DNA of 64,000 nt from Sycobia sp. Sy_11 (Eukaryota; Arthropoda; Insecta; Hymenoptera; Epichrysomallidae), in the NCBI GenBank assembly GCA_018907035.1, contig JACCIC010000002.1, positions 7,807,001 to 7,871,000 on the forward strand, given 5' to 3'. The notes beneath the pieces are model-generated. The model worked only from the letters and a program-made list of their open reading frames with translations. It was not told where the DNA came from and did not search any database. Position numbers and translations under genes: made by a program. Of the stretch, positions 35,140-47,035 are shown piece after piece (within the stretch, counting starts at the first letter, position 1; the number at the start of each line of letters is the position of its first letter).

Positions 35140-35735
35140 TGTCGATACAATATTTCGAGGGTATAATTTGAGGGAAAGATCAATTCCCCGGATTATTTGC
35201 GCCTTTGATGATTTTATTATTGGACTCTCTTTCTCTCTCTTTCATCTTCTTCTTATTCTTTTAAATAAAGAAAATTAATTTGCTGAGTTGCTGTAGCAAT
35301 ATGACAATGATACCGATTTTTAAGTTTTTTTTTGTAAAAATTCCCTGTATTTAGAGGACAGTTTCAAGAAAAGATAAATTCTGCGGATATTTTGGGGTTT
35401 TGTTTATTTTATAATTGAATTCAATTGTTTTTCCTTTTCTTTTAAATAACCAAAATTCATATGCAACGACGCAAAACAATGATACCGATTTTTACTGATT
35501 TTTTTTATAGTTGCCGATATTTAAAAAATAATTTGAAGGAAAGATAAATTCTGTGGAATATTTTGGGCTTTTAACTATCTAACAGTAGAATTCAACTTTT
35601 TGTTCTCTTTTGTTTTAAATAAAGAAAACTCATAATGTAGCAATAGAACAATGATACCGATTTTTAAGAATTTTCGATTAAAATTGCCGATATTTAAAAG
35701 ATGTATTAAGTAAGTTATTTACGGATATTTAAACT
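35140..35735 (+). repeat. Degenerate tandem repeat, about 172-bp period
   Basis: The word GATACCGATTTTTA begins at 35,309, 35,481 and 35,653, exactly 172 bp apart. Between copies the order is constant: AAGATAAATTCTG-GGATATTTTGGG, then a T-rich stretch with GAATTCAA, then CTTTTAAATAA. A more diverged unit precedes at about 35,140-35,300. The length is like many insect satellite monomers. Confidence 0.6.
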
Positions 35736-35945
35736 TTTGATTATTTATCATGATTTTTTGATTTTTATAACAAAAAAAAAGCAGTTCTTGTCGCGATAAT
35801 AAAAGCAATAGCCGATTATTCGGCGAGTTTTCATTTAAAAATCATCATTATCTTAATCAACGGTATAACACGAAAGAATTTTCATGCTTGGATTAATTTT
35901 AATTTTGAAGTAATGTTATTCGTACAGTGTGAAATGAAATTATGA

Positions 35946-35949
<4 letters not shown>

Positions 35950-36004
<55 letters not shown>
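35950..36004. repeat. (TA)n(TG)n compound microsatellite
   Basis: About 20 TA units passing into eight TG units. Confidence 0.9.
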
Positions 36005-37433
36005 CATACATAGGCGTGTATGTATTCCAACGTATTATATAGACGGGAATTCAGACCGGTCATTCGGAAATAGTTTTCATTTGCAATTTTTGTTAATTAG
36101 ATATCAACTAAGCCAAGAACTGGGCTATATTAAATCAATTTTAAAAAATTACAAGCTTTATCATAATAATCAACACGATTGTAATTGTATAATTATATGG
36201 ACGACCATTTGTATTTTAAACTATCAATTTGCAATACTACGTATTAACAAGGTTATATATATATATATATAATTCTAAATCAAGAGGTGTGCATACCGGA
36301 TGAAAACATTTTAGGTGTATATTTTGTTACAGATATGTAACAAAAAATTCATTCCTTTGAAAGGTTATTTTACTCAAACTGTGACAATTTTCATAATCTA
36401 TATCAATATATTGTTTTTGTTATGAATTGTTAATTTACAATTATTACACGCTAAAATGCCTATAACTTTGTTTTCCATTACCATTATAATTTCCATTCGT
36501 ATTTCATTGAAACAAGAGAAATTGGCACTTTAAACATTGTACGATGTATGAATAATTTTTATCTGTAGAACTTTCCAATAGCACACTTTTAAACAGCTTT
36601 ATGCTCGAATAAATGTTTTTGTTAAATTTTTCAACGAATTAAGTACTACATGATTCTATTCGATATATCGTTAATAGAAATTAATCATTTTTACAGATAT
36701 TCTGCCAATGATCAAAAATATTATTGATTCTAGAAAATCAATGTGTGCATTGTACAATTATATAAATCAAACATAAGACAATATATGAATTTTAATTTAA
36801 AATTGTTTACTATAAGGAATTCACATGTGTCGTTACATTTGTTTATAAACACTACGACTTAAGTCTTCGTCCCCCGATTCGCAACATTATTTGGAAGTAC
36901 AGATAGATCGTTATTAAAATAATACAATAAAAAGAAATTACAAAATTTATCCCGTTTAATTTTCTAATATATTATTTCGCAAACTATTTGAAAGCTTATA
37001 ACGTTTTTTTAATTAATGTTTATTTTTTCTATTATACGTATGATAAATATTAAATGTTGATAATAATGATCCCAACTACCTATATAGAAATTTAACCATT
37101 AACATACGTAAATAAACATGTAATGCATGTCCGAAGATTCATTTTACACGTACGAGAATTTACATCAAAAGCTCTGCGGAAGATCTAAATATAAAAATTT
37201 TTTTTTTAACCTTTCATTATTACTCCGAGAATGCAAAGGTTCGTCGCGATACCCATCAAGGTTATATTCCGTATGGGTCCGAGAATTCATACGCGTGTGG
37301 GTGTTCGGCATGACTGGAGATCAGTGCGTAAAAATTTACCGATGTAATCTGCGCGCTGCCTCGAGAGACGAGCACACGTGTCGCTTCGACATTACTTTAT
37401 ACGTACAATTTCAGTCGTTAATTTATTTTGAAA

Positions 37434-37435
<2 letters not shown>

Positions 37436-37466
<31 letters not shown>
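37436..37466. repeat. (AC)n microsatellite
   Basis: 15 AC units. Confidence 0.85.
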
Positions 37467-37468
<2 letters not shown>

Positions 37469-37757
37469 ATCTATGCAAAGATAATGTTTTAACCATTGAA
37501 TTTTCGCCCCCCTCTCTCTCTGTTACATTTTGCTAAAAATAAAAAATTTTTGTTAATATCTTGGCACTACCATGAGAATAGATATTTAAGCTATGAAATT
37601 AAATAATGTACAATAAATACACGTCTTTATATTCTTATCAGGAGCGGAACTTTCTCAATAACCGTATATCTAAACAAGAGATTCTGGATGACTTTTATCT
37701 TGTAAATATTATATAGAACTGGTAATTTAATACACTCACAATAAATTAGATTTATAC

Positions 37758-37760
<3 letters not shown>

Positions 37761-37813
<53 letters not shown>
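37761..37813. repeat. (AT)n microsatellite
   Basis: 26 TA units. Confidence 0.9.
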
Positions 37814-37816
<3 letters not shown>

Positions 37817-38744
37817 AAGATACAACATTTAAAAAACCAAAGTAACGTTTAAGTTTTGTGCAGGCAATAAAAAAAAACTTGAAAAATGTACGTAAAAACG
37901 TATAAATAACATCTAAATTATTGCCAAAGTATGAAAAAAGATACTGGTGTATATTTATTATTAAATCTGTTATGAAACTTCTGAGACTAAATAAACTATA
38001 TATCCGTTTTCATTTTCAATTGGATGGAGATAAATTTAATCGTAAAAAAAACGCGTTCCTGTAATTTTTTAATTTATACTTAATATGCAATTCAGTACAA
38101 CCTATGCAATTACAATAAAAAATTCGTTCTATTTTTTTGTTTGACTTCGAAACATCCAAAATCGTATAACTATATATTTATTTCGATTCATACAAAATTT
38201 TTTATTACGCTATATGTATATTAAATATGTACATACTACTAATACTTGCCTCCGTCAACAGGTAAGTAAAAAAGCAGTTCAGAAATTTCCATTGAAAAAT
38301 AGAAAAGAAGTTTAATAAATGAGCATATCTTCAACTATTTTTATGGAAATCCAAGGCTAAAATTTTGCTTTTCTCGCAAATGTAATGTATTTAAAAAAAA
38401 ATTAAGAAATAAATTACAATTTCAATAATATATTGCCTGATACAATATTCCAGGATCTGAGTTAAAATTTTAATTATATATATGTGTATATTCTATTTAG
38501 AAAGTTGCATTCAGATTTTAATGGGTGTGAATGTTTCAAATTAGAAATAGATATTTCTAAATATCTAAATATACATGATTTTATTTTTATAACTTATATT
38601 CCTTTAAAATTTTAACTAGTTTTCATCAAAACAAACAAAAAATAAGTACAGTGTACAGCAATTTCGTGATAGATATAATATTTATTAAAGTAATTAAACA
38701 TTTTAGACAAAATTCCAATTCAAATATATTTATACATAAAGTTC

Positions 38745-38748
<4 letters not shown>

Positions 38749-38814
<66 letters not shown>
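38749..38814. repeat. (AT)n microsatellite
   Basis: About 33 TA units. Confidence 0.9.
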
Positions 38815-38819
<5 letters not shown>

Positions 38820-39890
38820 TACATTCACGGTTTCCGTATATGAGACATATTACAGCATCATTTTGGCAGTAACTTATTTAGTTCAAAAATAATAAGTCCA
38901 TGATTCAATTGCGTACAGAATATTAATTAATTTATTCCACTAAAGGCTTCATATTTTTGTTCCAACTTTACTCATAATTGTATATTAAAAAAACTTTTTT
39001 TTGATAAATAATGCAACAGATGTACAAGCAATTTATATTCTTAACTTAAAAATGATAAAAATTACAAAATAATATTATCTCTGATGTAAAAAAATGTTTA
39101 TTTGTATAAAGTAAAATTATTTTATACATATTTATTATTTACATATTATGCTTAACGTTCATTTAATTTTTTATATTTTTTGTTTCAATAAATATATAAA
39201 ATATAAAAACTGAAAATATAAATCCATATATTTCGTTCACTTTCATTTTATTCAATATTCTACTTAGCCTAAACAAAAACTAAATGCTCTGTACATATGA
39301 ACAGATGTTTATTTATATAAAATGATTATTTTGGTCTTAATATTTTGTCAACGATTGGTAAGATAATTGTAGCAACAAAAAAGATAATGATTATTTTAAC
39401 AAAAGGTTTTAACAAGAGTTGAAAGTATTTTCTTGTACATGATCGATCAAATCTTGTGTCATAAATTTTCTTGCTGTTATCCAATTTGAAATTTTAAATT
39501 TATGCATACAATTTTACTATTTGAGAATTTCTGTAAATTGAAATTCGCTCCCAAGTAAATGTAAAGTTTTGTTATTTTTTGGCAATTATATAAAGTTATT
39601 TATATCTTATCAGTCTTATGAATATCTATTTCACTATAATGATTCTCTATGTCTGAAAGAGTATAACTTGTGTCTTGACGGAAAATTGCATAAATTATAA
39701 AAATTGAATATCGACAATTAGAATTTACAACGATAAAAGTTAAGAAAAAAACAAGGTATAAGTATAAATTAATATTTGCACTTCGCTTAATTAGGTATTT
39801 ACAGTTTCAATAAACTAAATTGCTCTCTTAAACTAGACAATAATTTGTACAAATACCATGTATAAAAAAAAAATAAAAATAAAAAATTAT

Positions 39891-42509
39891 TTACAGTTTA
39901 GCAGCAATTAGATCCTGCAAATGTTCGTTCGTTAAATACTTTAACATCATTTCGGAGCAGTGTTCAGGTAATCCACGGCCGAAAAGAAAGTCTAGTGATT
40001 CCTTAGCCGGTCTCATCAGAGCCAATCTGGCCGTGCCCCTCTTTATCTGCAATTTAATTAAATAGCCATAGAGGGAGAAGTCCTTGTTAAAATCACTGTT
40101 CTCGATGATGCCCTTGAGTCTGTCATTTTTCACGTGAACCGTCATGTCTGTAACATCCTTGAAGATAATGTCGTGCAAAGACGTATAGTAGTCGACGCGG
40201 ACTTTTCGCATGCGCTTTAGCTCGGCGTCACAGCGCATTATCAGATTATCGTTGCGATTCGTTATTCTCAATCTGCGATTTAAGCGCTGATAAGAGGTCC
40301 GTAGCTTCAGGTAGCCCGATCTGTTCTTCTCGCTTATGTAGAAGTTAATGTAGCGCAGCTTCTCGATGTGCTCCTTCAATACGTACTTAATGCTGTGGAG
40401 CACGCGTATGCAGTAGGAGAGCGGCGTTTTCCCGGCGCCGTCCTCGATATTTATGTCGGCCCCGTGGTGGAGGAGCGCGTACGTGCCGGCGACGTTTCGA
40501 TGCAGGCAGGTCAAGTGCAAGGGTGTCCGGCCAAAGTTGTCCCGGCTGTCGACGTCGCAGTTCCAGTTAAGGAGTAAACTTATGATCTTGCTATAAATCT
40601 CGACCAGTTCCATATCTTAAATTATATTAAAAAAATATTAAAGTTCAGCAATTATTATGAATTATTCGTTATCTTATACTTAAAAATATTATTTTTAGTC
40701 TTTTCTGAGAATTTTATAACAAACATTTACTAATATATTGATTGGTGTAATTTATGTAAATAAATTTAATAAGTTGTCTGTAAATTAAATTTAATAAAAT
40801 GCTTTATTCATAATTTACCCAACTCCTTTTTCTGATCTCTCAAAGCCATTGTGTGAAGAGCAGTTTTTCCATCTCGCTCCCTCATATTAAAATCAGCACC
40901 AGCACACAAAAGTAAGTTTATAATTGACAAATGATTATGAAATGTTGCAAGATGTAGTGGAGTATAAAATTTTGAATATTCACGACAATTAACATCGGCA
41001 TTATGCAGTAGTAAAATTTCAACGAGCTCAGCGGAACCTTTTTCAACTGCAAAATGCAAAGGTGTCATACCCGTTATAGTCTTTGCATTTATATTTGCTC
41101 CACTATTTAAAAGTGTTACTACTACTAATTCATCAAATTTTGTGACAGCCAAATGTAGTGGAGATAAGCCATTTTCATCTTTTGCATTAATATCACAACC
41201 ATAATTGTGTAGTTCTTTAATAGTTTCTACACATCCATTTCTGACTGCAAAATGCAATCCTGTATAACCAGACCAAGATGAAGAATTTGAGTTCACTGTA
41301 TCATTGATCTCTACACCACTCTCTAAAAACATCCGTACAACACTAGCATCATTCCTCATGCAAGCTCCATGAAAGTGGGATAATCCTCTATTATCTGTAG
41401 GATTCATAATTGTACTATAAGTTTTATGCGCAGATAAAATTAAATCTATGATATTTTTATTATCTTTGTGAATAGCATGGTGCAAGGGTGTCAATCCTGT
41501 GGCATCCTTTATTGTTATATCAGCACCATAAGTTAATAGCACTTCTGTATTTTCTATATGACCTTTGTCTATTGCAAAATGTAATGGAGTATAACCAGCC
41601 CACTCTGGAGATTCTAGATCAACTGCATCATTAATTTTTACTCCGCTTTCCAGGTAACCTTTAATCACATTTGGATTATTCCTCATACAAGCTGCATGGA
41701 AATGGGAAAATCCTCTACTATCATTTGGATTCAAGTATTCTTTACAATTACTATCTGAGGATAGCATTATATCTACTATTGCAAAATTGTTTATTTGTAC
41801 TGCATAATGAAGTGGAGTTAAACCTTTTAAATCTTTTATAGTTATTTTAGCGCCGTAATCTAATAATACTTTTGTTGTGTCAAGGTCTTTATATTCTACT
41901 GCAAAATGCAATGGTGTATAGCTTGGCCAAAATGGTGAATTAGGAATCACTGGATCGTCAATAGATACTCCAGCACTAAGAACAATAAAAAATTGAATTT
42001 TAAAAATTATTATTGAAATAGTTAATGCTTAAATAGGCTAAAAGTACTAACTTTAATAAATAATTAGCTGTAGTTACATCATTACTCATACACGCAATAT
42101 GTAATTGAACCAACCCTCTATTTGCTATGTCTATTGGTTCTGTAGAAGGTATTTTTTTTATAATTAAGTCAATGATTTTTTTATTTTTTGTTCTAGCTGC
42201 AAAATGCAATGGTGTTTCACCATTAGCATTGGCACAATCTATCGTGGCTCCGTTTATTAGCAAAAGATTTACAATATCAACATGTTCATGTTTAACAGCA
42301 ATATGAAGTGGAGTATTAGATTTACAATTTCTATTAATTCTGCATCCCTTTTCAATTAAAAATTTGCAAATTTCTTTCTTATCTACACAAATTGCATATC
42401 GTAAAAGTAAATAGTCTGTCCATTTCGAATCATACGGTACACCATTTTCTGCTATTAGTTCCTTAATGCGATCTAACTTTCCATTATAAATTTCTTGAAA
42501 TAGGTCCAT
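39891..42509 (-). CDS. Ankyrin-repeat protein with PRANC/F-box-like C-terminus, 779 aa
   Basis: Three exons: 42052-42509, 40819-41975 and 39891-40615, in frame for 780 codons including the stop. The start is the first ATG, followed at once by ankyrin-type sequence. About 15 ankyrin repeats run from the N-terminus to about residue 610, each with the TPLHxA hallmark (NTPLHIAV, ETPLHFAA, YTPLHFAV, LTPLHYAV, RTPLHLTC). The last roughly 170 residues lack ankyrin repeats. They are rich in Lys, Arg and Leu, include SLHDIIFKDV, and end in LPEHCSEMMLKYLTNEHLQD, the F-box-like pattern that closes PRANC domains. In poxviruses, ANK-PRANC proteins recruit SCF ubiquitin ligases through this motif; in wasps the same architecture is attributed to lateral transfer. 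A role as an SCF substrate adaptor is inference. Exon 3 is clearly GC-richer than exons 1-2. No signal peptide or membrane segment is visible. The gene is head-to-head with BUD31. Confidence 0.85.
41064..42120 (-). repeat. Three coding modules with a 327-nt period inside the ankyrin gene
   Basis: The word (S/V)(H/Q)xHxACM(R/S)N recurs three times in the protein. At DNA level its copies start near 41,354, 41,681 and 42,085 on the plus coordinate: 327 nt apart, and 403 nt apart for the last pair, which is 327 once the 76-bp intron (41976-42051) is removed. Each 109-aa module holds an RGLSHFH-type ankyrin, then a GYTPLHFA ankyrin and a GLTPLHxA ankyrin. The modules arose by tandem duplication, and only the first is interrupted by the intron. 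Confidence 0.75.
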
Positions 42510-43253
42510 CGTCTTTAACTGTACTAATTCATTAGAGCAACAGATACAATAATATGAAAAACTATAATTGAAGTAAAATTTAAGTATTATAACTATTTCA
42601 TTATGTAAACATTATAAAACATGTTTGTATTACTTATTCATACAATAGATTACATTCAATTTAATAATTTTAACAAAACTTACCTAATAATTGAAAATGG
42701 ATTTATATATAATTTTTAATAAACTTATCAATAATATTTACTAAAAAAGAGATGCATATTAATATTTAACATATTTTAATACTTGTTAATATTAAATGAG
42801 AAAAGATTTCTGAATTCTCAACACGTGATTCTCAATACCTTAAGTCAAATCCTCAACTCAAGTAAATATCCAAAATTCCAAAACTAAACTCAAGGCAAGT
42901 TTGTAAGTAGAAAAAAGATCGATATTCTCTCGATTCTTATTTCCATTTTGTCCCTTTTCATTCACATTGAATTTCAGTTCGATTTATGTTCGATTCAGTT
43001 CAGGCCAGGTTCAGCTGGTTCAGACTAGTTTCAGACTACAGACAGATTCCATACAAACCAGCTCAGGCTGGTTTAGAGTTCAGACTTCAGATTTCTCGTT
43101 CAATAAGTTTTGTTTTGACCCTTGCGAGGCGTAACTGCGCAAGGTGCAAGCACAGAAACAGTACAGCTGATTATAATAACCTTGTTTTGTTAATTATATA
43201 GCAATTCATCTTATTTATTTTTATCTTATAAAAATTTATTTACCAAATATAAC
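42510..43253. promoter_or_regulatory. Shared 744-bp divergent promoter (ankyrin gene / BUD31)
   Basis: The two start codons face away from each other across 744 bp, so both promoters must lie here or overlap. Bases 42,975-43,100 are rich in TTCAG/TTCAGAC words and related CAGCTGGTTCAG and CAGCTCAGGCTGG units, a degenerate short repeat. No TATA box is evident. Confidence 0.5.
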
Positions 43254-44048
43254 ATGCCGAAAGTTCGACGAAGTAAAAAAGCACCTCCGGATGGATGGGA
43301 ATTAATTGAACCCACTTTAGAAGAGCTAGAACAAAAGATGCGAGAAGGTTAGATATTTACAAAACTTTTTTAATGTTACTTATTATCTAGTGGTTAGTCT
43401 TTATTAAATATATTTTATATAGAATCTTTAAACTATTATCGATTTATTTTTATTGTATATTTACAAAAACTATATTTATTACATGACACAATTTTAGGTT
43501 AGATTAGCTACATTTTTTCATTTAATTCATTTTTCCTTTAATTTATTTGTTAAAAATAGATACACTATGTCATTAAATATATTGCTATTAAATTTTAATC
43601 TAATTTTATATAAATTATTTAATTTAACAGCCGAGACAGAACCACATGAAGGAAAGCGTAAACAAGAATCTCTATGGCCAATATTCAAAATTCATCATCA
43701 AAAGAGTCGTTATATTTATGATCTTTTCTATCGCCGCAAGGCCATAAGTCGAGGTAAAATACTGCCTAATATTTTTTATTATATATTAGTAAATTTTGTC
43801 AATTAAAGAAACTAAATATTGTTTTTTCAGAATTATACGAGTATTGTTTAAATGAAAATATTGCAGACAAGAATCTTATAGCCAAATGGAAAAAAGTAGG
43901 CTATGAAAATTTATGTTGTTTACGCTGTATACAAACAAGAGATACCAATTTCGGTACTAACTGTATCTGTCGTGTCCCAAAAGGAAAATTGGAAGAAGGA
44001 CGTATTGTAGAGTGTATACATTGTGGATGTCGTGGCTGTTCCGGCTGA
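43254..44048 (+). CDS. BUD31: BUD31 (G10) spliceosome protein, complete, 144 aa
   Basis: A core spliceosomal protein of the catalytically active complex, nuclear. Exons 43254-43347, 43631-43753 and 43831-44048 join in frame to 145 codons including the stop, the exact family length. The protein begins [20 protein letters not shown], carries [11 protein letters not shown] across the first splice, then [20 protein letters not shown], and ends in a cysteine-rich zinc-binding region ([23 protein letters not shown]). All expected cysteines are present. Introns are short (283 and 77 bp). Nothing is unusual, and the start is fixed by the conserved N-terminus. Confidence 0.98.
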
Positions 44049-44062
44049 TTCCAATTTAACAA

Positions 44063-44068
44063 AATAAA
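44063..44068 (+). terminator. BUD31: Poly(A) signal of BUD31
   Basis: AATAAA 15 nt after the stop codon, giving a very short 3' UTR, with an (AT)n array starting about 40 nt further on. Confidence 0.5.
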
Positions 44069-44102
44069 ATATTTCTTTAAAATATGTAGATAATGATCTT
44101 AC

Positions 44103-44158
<56 letters not shown>

Positions 44159-45113
44159 ACTGACTATAAGCACTGTTCGTTTTTATCTTTATTCATTATG
44201 CACATACATAACTTTAGTTTTAATTGATTGTAAAATATTTTTGTAATAAAACAATGTATTTTATTAATTATTTGTTTTTGTATGTAAAAAATTGTCTTAA
44301 TATTAAACAAAATTGAAAGTAAATCATTTAATAAAAATTTTATTTTATTTAAAATATAATTTTGGATACATTAAAGTGACTACATAGAATAAGTTTTCTC
44401 TATTGTTGGCAAATAGACCTTAGCTTACCATAAATCTTAAAATATCAATCATAATGTATTATTTTGATGAGAATTCTTATGAATTAGAATGGATTTTTAA
44501 TTTAAGATTTTGACCAGTAGTACATTAGGTATACTAGTATGTTCTTTTAAATAAAGTCGTTTTTAAATTTAGCGCTAACACTCCGCAATACTGCGCGAAA
44601 ACGGGCACGCATTTGTAACTTCGGATTTTCTGAATGTGCAACGTAATTATCTGAGCTGAATATTATCTCAATTCTAGATAATACATCATACGTGAAAACT
44701 CTGGTGAAAATCTCTCGATTCGTTTGGCATAAGTTTGGTGTGATTGGTGGTTGGCTGTTAAGTTGGACAACGTTTAGATTTGGATAAATCGGAGTCGAAG
44801 TCTAGACATTTAGACAAGACAAGTATATACGGTTTGGAGCATCTTTGGAGCAATAGAATTTGCTTTTCCATATTTAATTTATATTATTTACATGCATATA
44901 TGGGTGGAGTTGAAGTTGTGTGAATTGTGAAAGATTTATAGTTTATGGTATTTGCCGTGGAATCGTATAAGTGGTTAGGAAAAAATAAATTTTGTAAGAC
45001 CTGTATTTTGTAAAGATATTAAATTTCTTTTTTGGTTATATGATATTGTTACTATATTTTCTGATAAATAGAGCAATTGTTAAATAGCAATTGATTCAAT
45101 AAACAAATTTATA
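44069..45113. other. Intergenic region and VMA21 promoter/5' UTR
   Basis: About 1 kb between BUD31 and VMA21. After the (AT)n array at 44.11 kb it is AT-rich. A somewhat GC-richer patch at 44.57-44.85 kb, with CGCAATACTGCGCG-type words, is the likeliest VMA21 promoter. No coding exon was found. Confidence 0.45.
44108..44154. repeat. (AT)n microsatellite
   Basis: About 23 AT units just past the BUD31 poly(A) signal. Confidence 0.9.
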
Positions 45114-45940
45114 ATGGTAGCGCAAAAGGTAACAGAAGTAAAACTTCCTATTTTTCGATTACTTATTGTTTTATAAAAATAACATTTGCAAATGTAAAAT
45201 GTATAAATTTATGATCTTTTTAGGAATCCACAGAAATAGCAGTATTCAAAACAGTTCTGTTACATTGTCTTATAATAATAGCATTCCCAGTATTGTCATT
45301 TTTTGTTAGCAAAGCTCTCATTTTTGATGGTAAGTGAGTGATGAAATTTTAACACATATTACTATCATATTATTATTTCATATTAATCACATATTATTAC
45401 ACATTTAACTACATATTAAAATCGCCATATTTATCTAATAAGTGGTTATTTATAGTGATCATTTATTTCTAATTTGTTCAAAATTACTTACTTAACCTGG
45501 ATAAATTTTTAAGTATTAAATTTAATACTTATAATTATGTTTCGCATAAAATTGTTACTTTTCTTTGAATAAAATTTAATGTTTCAAAAAACATTAGGGA
45601 AAAAAACAACTTTTTAGAGATATATTATTTAAAGTTTTTAATGGGTCAGATAAAACTTAACAGACATAAAAAATATTTAAAAATGAATAAAAAACTTATT
45701 AATTTGTATTAATAAGTCACATACATATAAAAAATGTTTTACTATATAGTTGATTTGAACAAATCTATGTTTAAGCTTCAGTCATTTAATTTATTTTCAG
45801 GTCTATTTGGACTCAGTAATGTAGCAAGTAATGTTTACTCTGCTGGAGTAGCCATAATTGTACTACATATAGCTTTGGGTGCTTTTATATATAGAGCATA
45901 TTTTGATGGATCTTCAAAAACTGAAACAAAAGCAGATTAA
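45114..45940 (+). CDS. VMA21: VMA21 V-ATPase assembly factor, complete, 86 aa
   Basis: A small ER membrane protein that helps assemble the V0 sector of the vacuolar proton ATPase. Exons 45114-45128 (five codons, MVAQK), 45224-45329 and 45801-45940 join in frame to 87 codons including the stop. The first membrane segment is about residues 14-34 (VLLHCLIIIAFPVLSFFVSK). A short polar loop with IFDGLFGLSN follows, a form of the family's F-(E/D)-G-x-(L/F)-G-(L/M)-SN motif, then a second segment at about 52-72 (SAGVAIIVLHIALGAFIY). The charged C-terminal tail ends SSKTETKAD; it lacks the yeast KKED retrieval motif, as metazoan forms do. Length is close to the usual 90-100 aa, with a shorter N-terminus. 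The first exon is supported by a good GTAACA donor and the frame, but another upstream start cannot be excluded. Confidence 0.88.
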
Positions 45941-46974
45941 TTGCACTATTTTTATATACATATAATCTTATTTTTACATTAGAAATATAAATTCTTAAAT
46001 AATTGTAATGTAAGGAGTATTACTTTGATAATTAAATGAACAAATTTTTTTTATATTAGACAAGCTTGTTTTTATTGTACAATTACAATAGATTTCATCT
46101 TTTTTCCAAGGTATTGAATTTATCATTTCCTTTCACTTTTATCTATAGTTTAAAATAAAAAGAAATTTAATGATTTAACAAAAATAAGGCTAGTTTCAAA
46201 CTAACAAAAGTTGTGAACTGTATAAATATGAAGAAAAATAAAGAAAAAAAGAAACTTGAGACTATAATCGAAATGAAAACTAAATGGTAAATGAAAAATG
46301 ATACATAAACTTGACTGACAGGAACAAAAGTTAACAATATATATCAGGCTAAAGCATTGTATTTAATATGTAAACTTTAGCACTTAAATTAACTATATTC
46401 CAAAAAAACTTCTAAGCTCATACATTTCATTCTCTTACAAAAAATTATAATATATTATACTTATGCATGTATATATATGAAATAATTAAAATGCGACAAA
46501 TAGTTTTTCTCCGAAGTCTCCTTCTTTTTTCCTTATTTTCTTTAGTAAACAGTAATTCGTAAGTATTCATAAATGCAACACATGATTTACACATGACAGA
46601 TTTCTGGCTCCGTTGGGTTCACAAACCGATGGAATGAAGAAAACTCATATGTGTTGTTAAATACATAAAATCGCCAGCGATATAACCCTAAGTCGTTACT
46701 TAATTCCTTTTTAATATTTAATTTAGTTTTCATTGTTAGGTCTACTTTCAGTTGTCACACTTTAATATTTTTTCTGTTTGAAAAATCCGAACTTACACAC
46801 CATTTCACCTTTATAGAACTATTATAATTAGAGATTACCAAGACAGAGAAATCATATAATTATTTTATAGGTATAGAAAATTTTAACTTAAAAATTTATA
46901 CATAAGCCCATTAATATTATAAAATTTTGTACAATGCAGTGTACTTATATATAAAAATAAATAAATAAATATAA

Positions 46975-47035
<61 letters not shown>

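Larger units (their letters stand above)
22601..39890. other. 17-kb stretch without recognisable genes
   Basis: I scanned the reading frames and found only short, low-complexity ORFs, many being Tyr-Ile translations of (TA)n arrays. It contains about a dozen (AT)n arrays plus (GT)n, (AC)n, (AG)n and (TATG)n arrays, a 172-bp-period tandem repeat near 35.2-35.7 kb, long inverted repeats at 32.1-32.3 and 33.4 kb, and small GC-rich patches near 25.4-25.8, 29.5-29.85, 31.45-31.75 and 34.7-35.0 kb. It may hold distant regulatory elements or non-coding RNA, which I cannot tell from sequence alone. Confidence 0.6.
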
